Assembly (NCBI GenBank): GCA_025403435.1
Contig: CM046351.1
Span: 434,001 to 498,000, forward strand
Direction of reading: 5' to 3'
Source: Artocarpus heterophyllus
Lineage: Eukaryota; Streptophyta; Magnoliopsida; Rosales; Moraceae
DNA length: 64,000 nt
The notes beneath the pieces are model-generated. The model searched no databases, was not told the DNA's origin, and saw nothing but the letters and a program-made list of their open reading frames with translations. Positions 45,103 through 57,939 of this stretch are shown here, piece by piece; the first letter of the stretch is position 1; each line of letters starts with the position of its first letter. The position numbers and the translations under genes are program-made.

Positions 45103-47562
45103 TACGATTCCCTCATTATTTCCTCTTTTCAACTATTTGTTATAGCTCTCACTCTTCATCAGGCAAGATATTTACATGACATATACATACACACATATAT
45201 ATACGCACATCTTAACAATATATATTTGTTATCTACTTCAACTTTTCTTCATTGACAAAGGTTGCATTTGTGACTCAGTGCCTGAGCAACTTGCATTTTA
45301 TTGTCTCGTGGCTTCTAGAGCAAGTATGATCTAAGTTTATTGATAAGAGAGAGAGATTAAACTACTTTGATGAAGATATTTGCATAAAATAATCATGATA
45401 ACTGATTTATATGGTGAGGCTTTATGAACTTTTAACTTTATAATGCAAGGTAATGTTTTTTTTGGATAAAATAATGCAAGGTAACTTAGAAAATAAAGTT
45501 GTATAGTTTGACTTTATTTTTTTAATAAGAAATGATTCCTTTTCTTTTTCTTTTTTTTTTGAAATTTCACGTGGCTCCTCTACCGTTGAACTTGAGGCTA
45601 AGAATTCTAATATTTGGCATGACTAGAAAATATATCCCAATCACCGGTTAAACTATGCAGATTTTCTAAGGCTTAAGCGCTAAGCAGTATAATTAATTCC
45701 AAAAAGACAAAAAGCATACCTTCCTTCAACGACTAGTTGTTTATTTTCTTGATGCTCAATCTTCATTTTCAAAGTTTTCGAATAACGTGTCAGGAGCTGA
45801 TGTTTGTTTTTGATTTATTCACCCTGTACCTGTACGTCTCACTCTTGCATATCACATGTCGTGATATGATAACATTTCAACGAACATTTAATAAATAAAA
45901 AAAATTGAGAGTTCGGCCTTACAGTTAGAGCAAACAGTGATGGATATTGAATAATGAATATGATAGTAATCGGGTGTATAGTCATAGGCATATCACATTA
46001 AGCGAGTTAAAATTTCATGGCGGTCCAAGCGATTGCACTCAGTTTTCGGGCAAGCAATCCAACATTTATTACATTTAAGAGTTTTTCAGTAAACCCCTCA
46101 ACACTAGTTGGATTCTCATTCCTATTCTCATCTTCGGTATCAGGTATCAGAGAAAGATTACTGCATACCAAATGTCCCATCGGCAATTATTCACAAGATA
46201 TACAGCCTCCAAAAAATTTGCACAAATTTCGCACCCCCAAGGCCATACTTAATATTCAGTATTCACCTTACCACTGGAAAAGTAATTAACAGCCTCTCAA
46301 TTAATAATAATAATAATTCAATGGCATTTCAAGAAACATGTATTAAATTTTAGACTAGGAAAGAAAATTATTAAGCAACAATGCAAAATATATTTCTCAT
46401 ATACTATAGTCATTTGAATGACCAAAGCCAGAAGAATGTCAAGTAGAAAAGGCCTATACACAGGCTAATCTTTTACTTCTCTTCTCATGCCCAAATTTAC
46501 ACGGAAAACCTGAGGACCTCAGATCAGAGGGTAGATGAAGTTCTGGAGTTTTGAATCTTGTCATCTTGTGAAGACGGAGGTGATGACGTAGTCGTAGACG
46601 AGAGTGTGGCATGGTAAGAAGAAGAAGCAAGTTGTGCCAAGGCTGGAATTGCACCACCTGCAGATTTTCCAACGTGCATGCTTATAGTTGTAATTTTGTA
46701 AATGTTTTGAAGTTTCGTTTAAATCTGTGGCCCCTAAACTTTTCATAGTTTGGCACCTTTATTTCATCCATGATTTTTTTCTTTTTTCTAGTAATCACGT
46801 TCATCACTAAGGGTTTACTAGTTCTTAGAATTCTTTTTAGTGCTTTTACCCCCCCTCGGGCCTCAACTTTTGGTTAATTAACAAGCTACCTTTGATTTTA
46901 CTCAAATCATCCCTATATTTAATGAAATTCGCAGAATGTCCCTAACTGACAACTTTGAAAGAAATATGTCCCCATGCATATGGCATATGATAATGATACA
47001 GTATTTGTTTTGGAACAAACTTATGAATGTGACATGTAGGGGGCCATTTTTATCAGGAACTCTGTACCACTACTATATATACATTATTTAAGGAGCAAAC
47101 GGCAAAAAATTAACCTCATTGATCTTCCTTTTTCTTTTTTGGGATTTTACACAATTTTTATTTTTATTTTATAATCTGAAATGTCACAAATATTTTTTAG
47201 TGTCTCAAAATTTAATTCAAAATTTTCCATCAATTATATATGTAAATAATCATGTCTAATGAGGAACTAAATATATGCATGGCATAAGTACTTGTTTTTA
47301 GAGAAAATTATGGGCAAATATATTAAATTACATGTACATATACAATCATGTAGTGTTGTTTATTCTTTATAGGATAATGTTTAAATAAATGGGTTGTTGG
47401 GGCAGTAGCACACTGTTGATATTTTTTACGAAAACAATGATGATATTGTTGAGCTCAAGTTCTGCAATTTGGTATTGCAGGTGGTGCTCCATAAAAACCA
47501 CATCAGAGCTGGAATTACGACCATGATCGTTATAATCATCATCAACAGATAATCTCATTGAT
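45048..47562. other. AT-rich stretch left of a copia insertion
   Basis: It contains TA/CA-rich tracts near 45068-45240 and a 90-codon ATG-led ORF on the plus strand (46017-46289) without a recognisable domain. A Ser/Thr-rich frame on the minus strand near 46680-46520 also has no recognisable domain. Nothing here reaches the level of a called gene. Confidence 0.45.
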
Positions 47563-47567
47563 ATGAA

Positions 47568-47877
47568 CGTTGAATCTTAATTAGCCCATGTAGAGGGTAG
47601 TTTTTCAGAACTAAAAAAAAAAAAAAAGGGGGAAACTACCCCTTAGCTGTCAATAACCGTATGATGGCCACGGTTAATTTAAAGAGCTCGTGTTTTGGTT
47701 CTTGGACACATAATTCAGACAAAACCTACACCATCAAAGGAGAATTGAGAGTGTTCAGAAAATCCAAATTAACAGTGCAAAATTCAAGCAAAATTGCAGA
47801 GCATAACACAATGGCTGGAAGTAACACTACACGATTCAATTTGCTTCCGTTGCATTATGATTATCATATGAATAACA
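47568..47877 (+). repeat. 5' LTR of copia element
   Basis: It matches 53397-53705 with about 20 single-base differences by hand count, nearly all transitions, plus a length change at a poly-A/poly-G tract. The first base is C where the partner has T, so the terminal TG has become CG. Confidence 0.93.
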
Positions 47878-48167
47878 TTTGGCATAAGAGCCGATTCAAA
47901 AAAAACGTCTCTGCCTTGCCTTTCATGCTCTGTTTCTGCATTATAATATAATTTACAAATTTGAAAATTAAGTTTGTAATTTAATGCCTTTTCATGAAAA
48001 ATATGATTAGAAATCATTTAGAAATTCAATTTCTATGTTTTCTGTGAATTTTGGCATTAATTTTGGTGTTCAAAACTGTAAGAATTCGAACAGGTCCCAA
48101 ATTGGGTCGCAAAATAGGCAAAACGGGTCAACAGGACCTATTTTCAGGTGAAGAAGGAGATCAGGAA

Positions 48168-48334
48168 ACAACATGTCGTTTAGTATTTTGGTCTGCAAAA
48201 CGACATGTCGTTCAGGGTATAAGGGGTGTTTTCATCAGAGTGAAACGACATGTCGTTTCAAGCCATAGGCTCAAAATGACATGTCATTTAAACAAGTTAG
48301 TGCGCCCGTTTCACAGAAAAACGACAAGTCGTTT
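48168..48334. repeat. Palindrome array in the copia leader (AAACGACATGTCGTTT type)
   Basis: Five copies of a 16-base palindrome or one-to-two-base variants lie between the primer site and gag: near 48170, 48197, 48243, 48275 and 48321. The consensus AAACGACATGTCGTTT is a perfect dyad. Spacing is irregular (27-46 bp). The intervening sequence is not repeated, so the palindromes are the conserved part. Confidence 0.85.
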
Positions 48335-49077
48335 AAAGAGACTAAAAATTGCACAAAAAAAAATTTAATTTTTGCAATAATTTTATGAGAAATTAATTTA
48401 TTCATTATGTGCTAAATTTGTTATGCATATTATTCCAGAAATTAGTTCTGTACTGATAAATGTTTTATTGGAAAACATATTATGCATAATTAATGTGGTA
48501 ATTTATTGTTATATGTATAATTTTTGTTTTCATTATGCATATTATTAAGTTAAATATTTAGCACAAATTTAGATTTTGTTCATAATTGTTTGTATTGCCT
48601 ATAGAATATGCAATATTACATGGATAATTTTTATGAATAAAATTAAATGTCTTAGTGATCCATATGATTTTGAATAATTAGAGCTTAGTCACTGTACCTC
48701 TAATTATGCAAAATTATATATTAATTGGTTTAGGATCACATTTGATTAAAGGACATTTATTGCAATTAGTTATACTTAATATAATAAACTTTATCACACA
48801 GGAATTTTTATTATATTAGTATGACTAATTGGGATAAAATATCAAATTATATTTTCTAATTTACCCACAGGTATTAGAAAGAGGGAACATAATTTGATAG
48901 TTTTATCTACAGTAAAAAAAATCTAATTGAATTAAAATTTGAGCCCACAAGTAAGTTTTATGTCATAGATTCATGATTTTATGCATGATTTACATTGGTA
49001 AAGCATGATTTATGTCTATTAGTCTCAATATTTTGGATCATAAGCATGTTTGTTTTAATTATGCAGTCATACAACCT

Positions 49078-52000
49078 ATGAATTTCTCTGATGTTTGATG
49101 TGATATCCCTAAGCTGAAAGGGGATAACTATAAGGTTTAGAAGGAGAGAATTCTCCTTCACTTAGGGTAGATGGACATTGATTATGCTATAAGGAAAGAC
49201 GAGCTTATAATTACTGAAACCAACACTCAAGATGATATTGCACTTTATGAGCGTTAGGAGCGATCTAATCGCCTTAGTGTCATGTTCATAAAGACCAAGA
49301 TCTCTGCTGGCATACATGGTTCCATCGAACAGCATGACAAGGTCCGGGCAACTTTGAAGGCCATTGATGAGCAGTTTGAAACTTCAAATAAGGCACTTGC
49401 CAACACCCTAGTTATGAGGTTCTCATCCTTGAGGCTCACCAGTGTGAGAGGTATGCGTGAGCACATCATGGAGATGAGGGACATAATGGCTCAACTTAAG
49501 AATCTTGAGGTGGATATGTCTGAGTCTTTTCTGATGCACTACATTCTGAACACCCTTCCAAAGCCATATAAGCCTTTTAAAATTTTGTACAATACACAGA
49601 AAGACAAATGGTCAATCAATGAGCTACTGACCATGCGTACTCAAGAAGAAGGGCGGCTGATAATGGAAATGGGTGAAACTACACTGACAACAACCAAAGG
49701 AAAGAATCAGAATCAAGCCAGAGATAAGGGGAAAGATAAAATACCTCCCAAAGTTGTCATTAAGAAGGAATCCAAGTGTTTTTTTGTAAAAAGAAGGGAC
49801 ACATAAAGAAGGATTGTGGCAAATTTTAGAGTTGGCTTGAAAAGAAAGGTAATCCAATCTCATTTGCTTGTTATAAATCTAATATGGTTGATGTTATTTA
49901 TAACACATGGTGGATTGATTCTGGATCTACAATCTATGTTGCAAATACCTCACAGGGTATGCGAAACCTAAGGAAGCCAGTGGCAAGTGAACAATGCATT
50001 TATTCTGGAAACAAGACGCGTTCACATATTGAGGCTGTTGGAACATGCAGTTTAGTTCTAAGTAATGGTTTCATTTTAGATTTGGAAAAGACATTTTATA
50101 TTCCAAGTTTCTCTAGAAATTTGATTTAAGTATCAAAACTTGTAGCTTTGGGATATTCCTTTACATTTTTAGACAATTCCTTTAGTTTATTTTATAAATC
50201 TAATCTTGTTGGGAATGGTACATTGTCTGATGGTCTTTTCTCTATTAATTGCAAAATGACACTACTTATAATGCTATGCATGTTCACACTGGTATGAAAC
50301 ATTATGTTATAAATGAGGATTCCTCTATGTTGTGGCATTGGAGATTAGGACATATCTCCATTGAGAGAATCAAGAGGTTAGTCAATGACGGAGTACTCAG
50401 TACTTTAGATTTTACTGACTTCAAAACTTGTGTGAGCTGCATTAAAGGAAAGCTAACCAACAAGTCTAAAAAAGGTGCCAAGAGGAGTTTAGAAATATTA
50501 GAGATCATATATTCAGATATTTGTAGTCCAGACATGGACTCATATGGTCTGAAATACTTCATCTCTTTCATTGATGATTACTCACGATACATGTATCTCT
50601 ACTTGCTTCATACAAAGACGAAGCATTGGATGCCTTTAAAGTTTTCGAGGCTGAAGTAGAGAAATAGTGCGAAAAACAAATAAAAATCATGAGAACAGAT
50701 AGAGGTAGAGAATATTATGGTAGATACACCAAAGATGGACAAGCTCAAGGTCCATTTGCGAAGTTTCTTCAAGAGCATGGGATAGTTGCCCAATACACCA
50801 TGCCTGGTTCCCCAGATCAGAATGGTGTGGCAGAGAGAAGAGACCAAACATTAATGGACATGGTGAGGAGTATGCAGAGTAACTCCAATCTTCCTAAATC
50901 CTTGTGGACTGAAGTTCTTAAGACGACTGTGTATATATTGAACCGAGTTTCGACCAAGGCTGTCCCAAGGACGCCATTTGAGTTATAAAAAGGTTGAAAA
51001 CTGAGTTTGTGACATATACACGTTTGGGGATGTTTGTCTGAAGTAAGAGTATACAACCCACAAGAGACAAAGCTAGATCCGAGGACCATTAGTGGGTATT
51101 TTGTTGGATATGCCGAAAGGTCCAAAGGATATAGATTCTACTGTCCAATTCACAGCACTAGATTTGTGGAATCAAGAAACGCCAAGTTTCTTGAGAATGA
51201 CTTGATTAGTGGGAGCGATCAATTTCAGAACATAGTTTCTGAAAGAGATCATACTGAAGCTCAACCATCTACATCAAGTGATAGGTTGATTATTGTTCAT
51301 AACATTCATATAGTTCAGCCGAGTGTTATGCAACTGATCATCGAAGTTCCACAAACTGCTGATAATAATCTAAAAGGTCAAGTTGCTCAAGAATCACTGG
51401 AAATAATTGAGCAACAAGTTGAACAACAGATTCCTCAAGAAAATGTTGAGTCAACATTAAGGAGATCTACTAGAGAAAGAAAATCAACAATTTCTAGTGA
51501 TTATGTTATGTATCTACAAGAATCGGACTACAACATTGGAGCCGAAAATGATCTCAAAACGTTTTTACAAGCCATGAGTTGCCAAGAATCAAAACTTTAG
51601 TACGATGCTATGAAAGATGAGATGAATTCTATGGCATCCAATGGAGTCTGGGATCTTGTCGAGTTGTCTGATGGTGCAAAAGCCATAGGATGTAAATGGG
51701 TCTATAAGATGAAGAAAGACTCATTGGGCAACATCAAAAGATATAAGGTAAGACTCATCGCCAAAGGATTCACTCAGAAGGAGAATCGACTACAAGGAGA
51801 CCTTTTCTCCTGTATGCAAGAAAGATTCTCTCTACATCATCTTGGCACTTGTTGCTCATTTTGACATAGAGTTACAACAAATGGATGTGAAAACGACATT
51901 TCTCAATGGTGAACTAGAGGAAGAGGTTTATATGAAACAACTAGAAGGATTCTCCTCTAGTAATGGTAAGTAGTTGGTGTGTAAGCTTAAGAAATCTATA

Positions 52001-53119
52001 TATGGGTTGAAGCAAGCCTCCTGTAAGTGGTATTTAAAATTCCATGACGTGATCTCTTCATTTGGATTCGTAGAGAACATCATGGATCAATGCATATACC
52101 AGAAGGTCAATGGGAGTAAAATTTGTTTCCTGGTTCTATATGTGGATGACATTCTACTTGGAACCAATAACAAGGGTATGCTACATGAGGTGAAACAATT
52201 CCTCTCTAAAAACTTTGACATGAAGGATATGGGTGATGCATCCTTCGTTATAGGTATTAAGATACACAGAGATAGATATAAAGACACCTTGGGTCTATCT
52301 CAAGAGACCTATATCAATAAAGTTTTGAAGAGATTTTGGATAAAAAATTGTTCACCAAGTACAGCTCCCATTGTGAAGGGTGACAGATTCAATTTGAATC
52401 AGTGCTCAAAAAATGACCTTGAAAGAGAACAAATGCGCAACATTCCATATGCTTCAGCTGTTGGAAGTCTTATGTATGCTCAGGTTTGCACAAGACTTGA
52501 CATTGCATTTGCTGTAGGAATGTTGGGTAGATATCAGAGTAATCCAAGATCAGACCACTAGAAAGCTGCAAAGAAGGTGATGAGGTACTTACAAGGAACC
52601 AAAGACTACATGCTTATGTATAGACGAACTGACAACTTAGAGGTCATTGGCTACTCTAACTTTGACTCTGCTAGCTGCATTAATTCACGAAAATCAACTT
52701 CTGGATACATATTCATGCTAGTTAGTGGAGCCTTGTCATAGAGGAGTGCCAAGCAAACTTTGACTGCTACTTTCACTATGGAGGTCGAGTTCGTATCTTG
52801 TTTTGAGGCTCCATCGCATGGTGTATGGATCAAGAGTTTCATTCCTGGGCTTAGGATTGTGGATTCTATCTCTAGGCCATTGAGAATATTTTGTAACAAT
52901 TCAGCTGCTGTTTTTATGGCTAAAAATAACAACAGCGGTATTTGAAGCAAACACATCGACATTAAGTATCTAGCCATAAGGGAGCGTATTAAAGATAAAG
53001 CAGTGGTCATTGAGCACATAAGCACTGAATTGATGATTGTCGATCCCTTGACTAAAGGCATGCCATCAGTAAAATTTAAGGATCATGTGGACAAAATGGG
53101 ACTTGGTTTTCTTATGTAA
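49078..53119 (+). pseudogene. Decayed copia gag-pol
   Basis: Gag starts at ATG 49078 and has stops at 49093, 49138 and later; three are TAG where Trp is expected. The Gag zinc knuckle is broken by loss of one T in a T-run (about 49779-49785), just where CFFC should be. Then come protease (WWIDSGSTIYVAN, about 49909-49946), integrase zinc region and core (about 50330-50990), RT with YVDDIL (about 52138-52158; core reading VWDLVEL...CKWVYKMKKD) and RNase H, ending A.PLTKGMPS...MGLGFLM at 53116. Further stops (for example in DH*KAAK and LS*RSAK) again replace Trp. It cannot make an active polyprotein. Confidence 0.93.
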
Positions 53120-53396
53120 TTTGTTGTACTTTGTTGTAAAACTCTATATTTATGATATTTTCTCATTTCATCTTTAGTTAAGTGCACATATTTATTTATG
53201 AGAAATATCACTAAAGTTTGGACCTAAAATAAATATAGGGTTTGTTCATTAAGTTACATAGGCAAATCTTGATAGACAAGTTATATTGTAATACATGTAA
53301 GACAATACTCGTCATTTAGAGGACATATCGCCATGATTCATATATTTTATTTCTCATTATAATAGTTGATGGGATGTATGGGCCAAGTGGGAGAAT

Positions 53397-53705
53397 GTTG
53401 AATCTTAATTGGCCCACGTGGAGGGCAGTTTTTTAGAACAAAAAAAAAGGGGGGGGGGGGGGGGGGGGGGGGGGGGAAGGGGAACCGTGTGATGGCCACG
53501 GTTAATTTAAAGAGCCCGTGTTTTGGTTCCTGGATACATAATTCAGACAAAACCTACACCGTCAAAGGAGAATTGAGAGTGTTCAAAAAATTCAAATTAA
53601 CAATGCAAAATTTGGGCAAAATTGCAGAGCATAACACAATGGCTGGAGGTAACACTACACGATTCAATTTGCTTCTGTTGCATTATGATTATCATATGAA
53701 TAACA
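53397..53705 (+). repeat. 3' LTR of copia element, with 28-base poly-G run
   Basis: It begins TGTTGAATC right after the purine-rich AAGTGGGAGAA. It contains A8 followed by 28 uninterrupted G (53449-53476) where the 5' LTR has about fifteen A and five G. It ends GAATAACA. Confidence 0.93.
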
Positions 53706-53710
53706 ATGAA

Positions 53711-55070
53711 TGGTTATAATCAAGGGTCTAATTTTCCTGCAAAAATAATTAATCACATGTGAATTATATGTATATATATATCTATATTAATTGCTAATCT
53801 CATAAGGTGCAATACTATGAAGAGCCAGTTTAATTATAAACGTTGTGTAATTAAGTATACTTGTTGCATTATATTAACAAATATATTAATTTAACCTTAA
53901 ATCTAAGTTGATTGTTAGCATTATTCGTGCTCCTTAATTAGAATTGTTTGTAAAAACAAAGCTGAAGGTGATGTCTACTTCTTCCTCATACTCACTAACT
54001 TCAAAATTATTTTCACCCAAACATCATGGTAACATTTTTTGTATAGTAGTTAGGGATATTAAGATTTTAATTCGTTATTAATTTCCTAAATTGGAGAGCC
54101 TTTTTGGTACTAACTTTTGGATTAATTATAAGCACATGATGGGAATCAGAAGCGGCAGGTTGTGGAAGAAAAAGGATGCAGTTTGGACCAGCAAGTGTGT
54201 TAATTTGTGGATCTACAGTAAAGTGCATATATAGTACTATAAGATATATATATATATATCACTTTCACTTTCACTTGGTATGTTCGTTAATGTTAATTTG
54301 CTTTATTACCCACTTGGTTTGCCAACACTACTTGAGAATATATTCAGCATTACCTCATTTCAGAGAATGTGCCAAGAATGAAACACACACACACACATAT
54401 ATACATGAATTAATATTTATACATACACATATGTGGAGGAGCGGCCTTTTTGATAATTTCGAGTGTTACGTATCAAGAGGGAATTGCTTTTCGGAATAAC
54501 AACTAAGGATCAGATGTGCATGCTTCATTTGGGAATGAAATTATTTTTTTAGTATATATTTGTTTTTGTACCCCCTCAACATATTGTCCTAGGTATACTA
54601 TTTCCTAACCCAAAAAAAAAAAAAAAAAAGAAGACACACGAGAAGGGCAACATTGAATTATTATATACAAATGTGTTTAATGAAACAACGCACCATGAAA
54701 CCAAGCGGAACCTTTGGTTTGTTGTACTTTTTTCCCCCGCTACATGAAATACATTACTCGCCATCTGAAATTGTTTGTCCACTATATATATGTGTGTATA
54801 TATTCGATCTAAAACTTCAACATATGCATGTGATAATTTATACCGGGTCTCTTTTTGTTGTGAGTGTTTTTTTCTTCTTTTTTTTACATCCCTTATTGAA
54901 TTAGTAAATGCCAAACTCACTCCAGTTGCTTTTAGTATAATTCCTGTAACTACCATCGTATATACTCGACAACAAAGAATTGGAGATCAGATGAAATCTT
55001 TACCATATCAGCAATGATCAACTATTTAAGCTGTTTAGTAAAAATAAAAGCATCCATCCATCATCGAAGC

Positions 55071-55105
<35 letters not shown>

Positions 55106-57405
55106 AATAGTGAAACAATAAGAAAAATATATATAACAGAGGAATTTTCTTTTTAATTTATTGAACAAAGATCTATGATCGATATAGGTTTTATTATTGT
55201 AGTTAAAGTGAGGGTTCATGTATAGTTTTTCTTTGGACACAACTAGAATTAATGTATCATTAGGAGCACGTATTGTTCCCGCTAGGTTATAGATAACTCT
55301 GCACAGCTCTTGATAATTAAATATGGTCTTTTTTTTAAGTTGCGGTGAAGAGATTTGAAAGTTTCACCTTATGATGGAGTCGAGTGTGAAATTACTATTA
55401 GACTATATATATATATTAGGTCTGCAAAAACAATTAAATATAGAATTGTTTGTGCTAGTTTTGTTAAAAATGTGTATCCAATCCTTTCAAAAAAAAATAT
55501 ATTGAAATTATATATCCTAAAATGGGTAGACAACAATGGGCAAAAGTCCTGATCAATATTCAATGGTAGATTTGAACCAATTTTACATTGGCAAAGAAAG
55601 AATAGTACAAGTAATAGTTAAAGACTCCTCAAACCATTCATGTATATAATATATTGTTATGCATGTATGCATAAAAACCCAAAGTACATGATCTCAAACA
55701 GTGACAATTAACATTCAGAGATAAAGAATGGGATTGGTTATGATTAGAGGACAAGATCACAGTGTGATGATTAATATGTAGAAGAGCATCTATCTAAATT
55801 AACTAAAGGAGGAAAAGCTAGGTGTGGGAACTTGGAACCCATTTTTTGTGGCTTGAGAGAAGAAGAATAACCCCCAAATTCTTGACTTGAGAATATGACT
55901 TATTGGCTCTAGTTTGAGTTAAGATTCCTACATTATTCTTATTCCAATGAATAGAATCTTAACAAAACTTTTTTTTTTTTTTTTGGGCACAAGGGAATAG
56001 CATTCCGTGGTCATTTCTCACTTTGTGATATTTTGGCCAATGCCAGCCAACTTCTGTGGTCAACAAATCGCAAACAAAAAACCGAGCCAACTCCCAACGT
56101 ACGCGTCTATATTAATTGGCTTATGATTGACTGGTGCTTTGTATGATTCTTTTTTAAAAAAAAAAAAAAAATTTGGTTATAGCATATGAATTTGTCCTAC
56201 TTTGAGGGCCTCTCCTTGTCCTCCACACTGCATTATATTGAAACATAAAAGAAAACCATAAAAGGGAAAATGCAAGTACAATGAAGAACATTATAATACA
56301 TCTAAATATGCTCCAATATTTATCTGTGGTATATATAAAGCAAGGAATAACGCTTCTTTGAGAGAGAAGATATACGTGTGTAATTACAGTCATATATGCA
56401 TCTATCTATGTGTATGAATTACACACACAAACACACACATATATATATATATATGAGATATATATACCTATATATATATATATTAGATATATGGGTAGTG
56501 ACAAGCTATATATATTTGCTTTTTGTAATACTCCCTTTGTACTGTACAGATTGTACAAAGCATATAATTATAAGGACCGGAGCAATTTGGCAACATCAGG
56601 GAAAGCTAAACATTTTTTAGTATGCACCATTTTTCTTGGAGAAAGCTATATAGTGGATATATAAATAATCAGAAAAGGTAAAATATAGAATTTCTAAAGT
56701 TATTTTGGTTCCAAAAAAAAAAAAAGAAAAAAAGAATTACTATGCTATGTTAGTGTGCCTTAAAATAATAAAAAATTACATTGCAGCTCCAGTATGAGAG
56801 ACATATATATATATATATATATTCGGATTCTTTTGGAAGAATTGGCGACGTTAATGTAAGGTACTTGTAACTGGGGAGGTTACAGTTTCAAATGTATAAA
56901 GGCCTCCTCCTCTGGCCGATTGCCGAGCACAGATAATTATTCTGGTACACGCTCCACATGCCCAATCCTATTCTAATTGACTATTTTGGAATGAATTCTG
57001 CCTTTAAATATATAAAATATATATATATATATATATATACATAGCTAGCAACTTTACCTAAAGTCTTTCATCTTTTGATTCTCTCAAACTGCATATAATA
57101 TTCCCTCAAATCAGAATCACTTTGATTTTACTCCAAAAAGGACATATGGACTCGGACATTCCAAAACCAAATTATTTGCATATATATATATATATATATA
57201 TGATCATTTGTTCAAGGAATATGTATATATATACACATTTTTTTTTTGCAGGAATCAATGTTAATTCTAGCTCGTTAATTTGCTAGCTAGCTGTGTAGTT
57301 ACTCATAAATTATTATCTTTTTATCTCTCTATCTATACATATTTGTGTGTATATATCTCTGCTGCAACTTTTTACGGTCAATATATATGGGTTATTTGAC
57401 AATGA
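53711..57405. other. AT-rich stretch with many TA/CA microsatellites
   Basis: TA tracts (about 54245-54260, 55076-55104, 56802-56822, 57014-57040, 57179-57201), CA tracts (54383-54398, 56420-56440), and poly-A/T runs. ORFs are short and dominated by Ile/Tyr from TA repeats. No supported gene. Confidence 0.55.
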
Positions 57406-57883
57406 TGTAAGAAAATTTACACATACCGAATTATGATTTCCATATATACAAAAACCAAATTACATGAAAATCATCTAAATACGAAAACGTAAAAGAAAGA
57501 AAATCTAACCTTTAACCATTGATAATCTAAAGGACAAATTGAGAGTTTCTCTGCAAAAATTCCTAAAGAAAAATTTTATGAAAGAAGAGGCTCTTCTAAA
57601 CCTTCTGCAATTTTGAGAGATGGTGTATTTATGAAATAATTGCACATGTATAGGGACTCTCTCTTACATGATATTTATAGACACACATCATCAGGGTGTG
57701 TCACCATCAAGTGATATCTCTGAAACAATGCCTTCTTTCTGAAGCGTTATAACAATTCAGAGATATCCTTTGGTTGACACCCTTTAGAAAATATACGTAT
57801 ATTGGACCACTTAAATTTATTTTTATTTATTTATTATCATTTAAAAAACCAAATAAATAATGATAAATTAATTAAAAATAACA
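57406..57883 (-). repeat. 3' LTR of minus-strand copia element (478 bp)
   Basis: On the plus strand it begins TGTAAGAAAATTTAC and ends TTAAAAATAACA. It aligns with 62904-63367 with scattered substitutions and small indels. Confidence 0.9.
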
Positions 57884-57939
57884 TTCTCCCACTTGGTCCA
57901 TATATATTTTCTAAATAACCAAAATCAACAAATCTCAAA

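Larger units (their letters stand above)
47568..53705 (+). mobile_element. Complete but decayed Ty1/copia retrotransposon with 5-bp target duplication
   Basis: Both LTRs are present (47568-47877 and 53397-53705). The flanking ATGAA at 47563-47567 and at 53706-53710 is a perfect target-site duplication, so this is one insertion event of 6,138 bp. Behind the 5' LTR is a primer site (47880-47892, TGGCATAAGAGCC, two changes from the initiator tRNA-Met complement). A long leader with palindromes precedes gag-pol. The coding region is full length in layout but has many stops. Confidence 0.95.

Noticed and set aside
46017..46289. 90-codon ATG-led ORF with a transit-like start
   Set aside because: No domain, no convincing promoter or splice context; it could be chance in AT-rich DNA.
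48051..48368. 105-codon ORF in the copia leader
   Set aside because: It translates the palindrome array and starts far before gag; most likely an untranslated leader.
54576..55017. Overlapping ORFs of 80-126 codons on both strands
   Set aside because: They include poly-A and TA tracts and share no recognised domain; coding cannot be supported.
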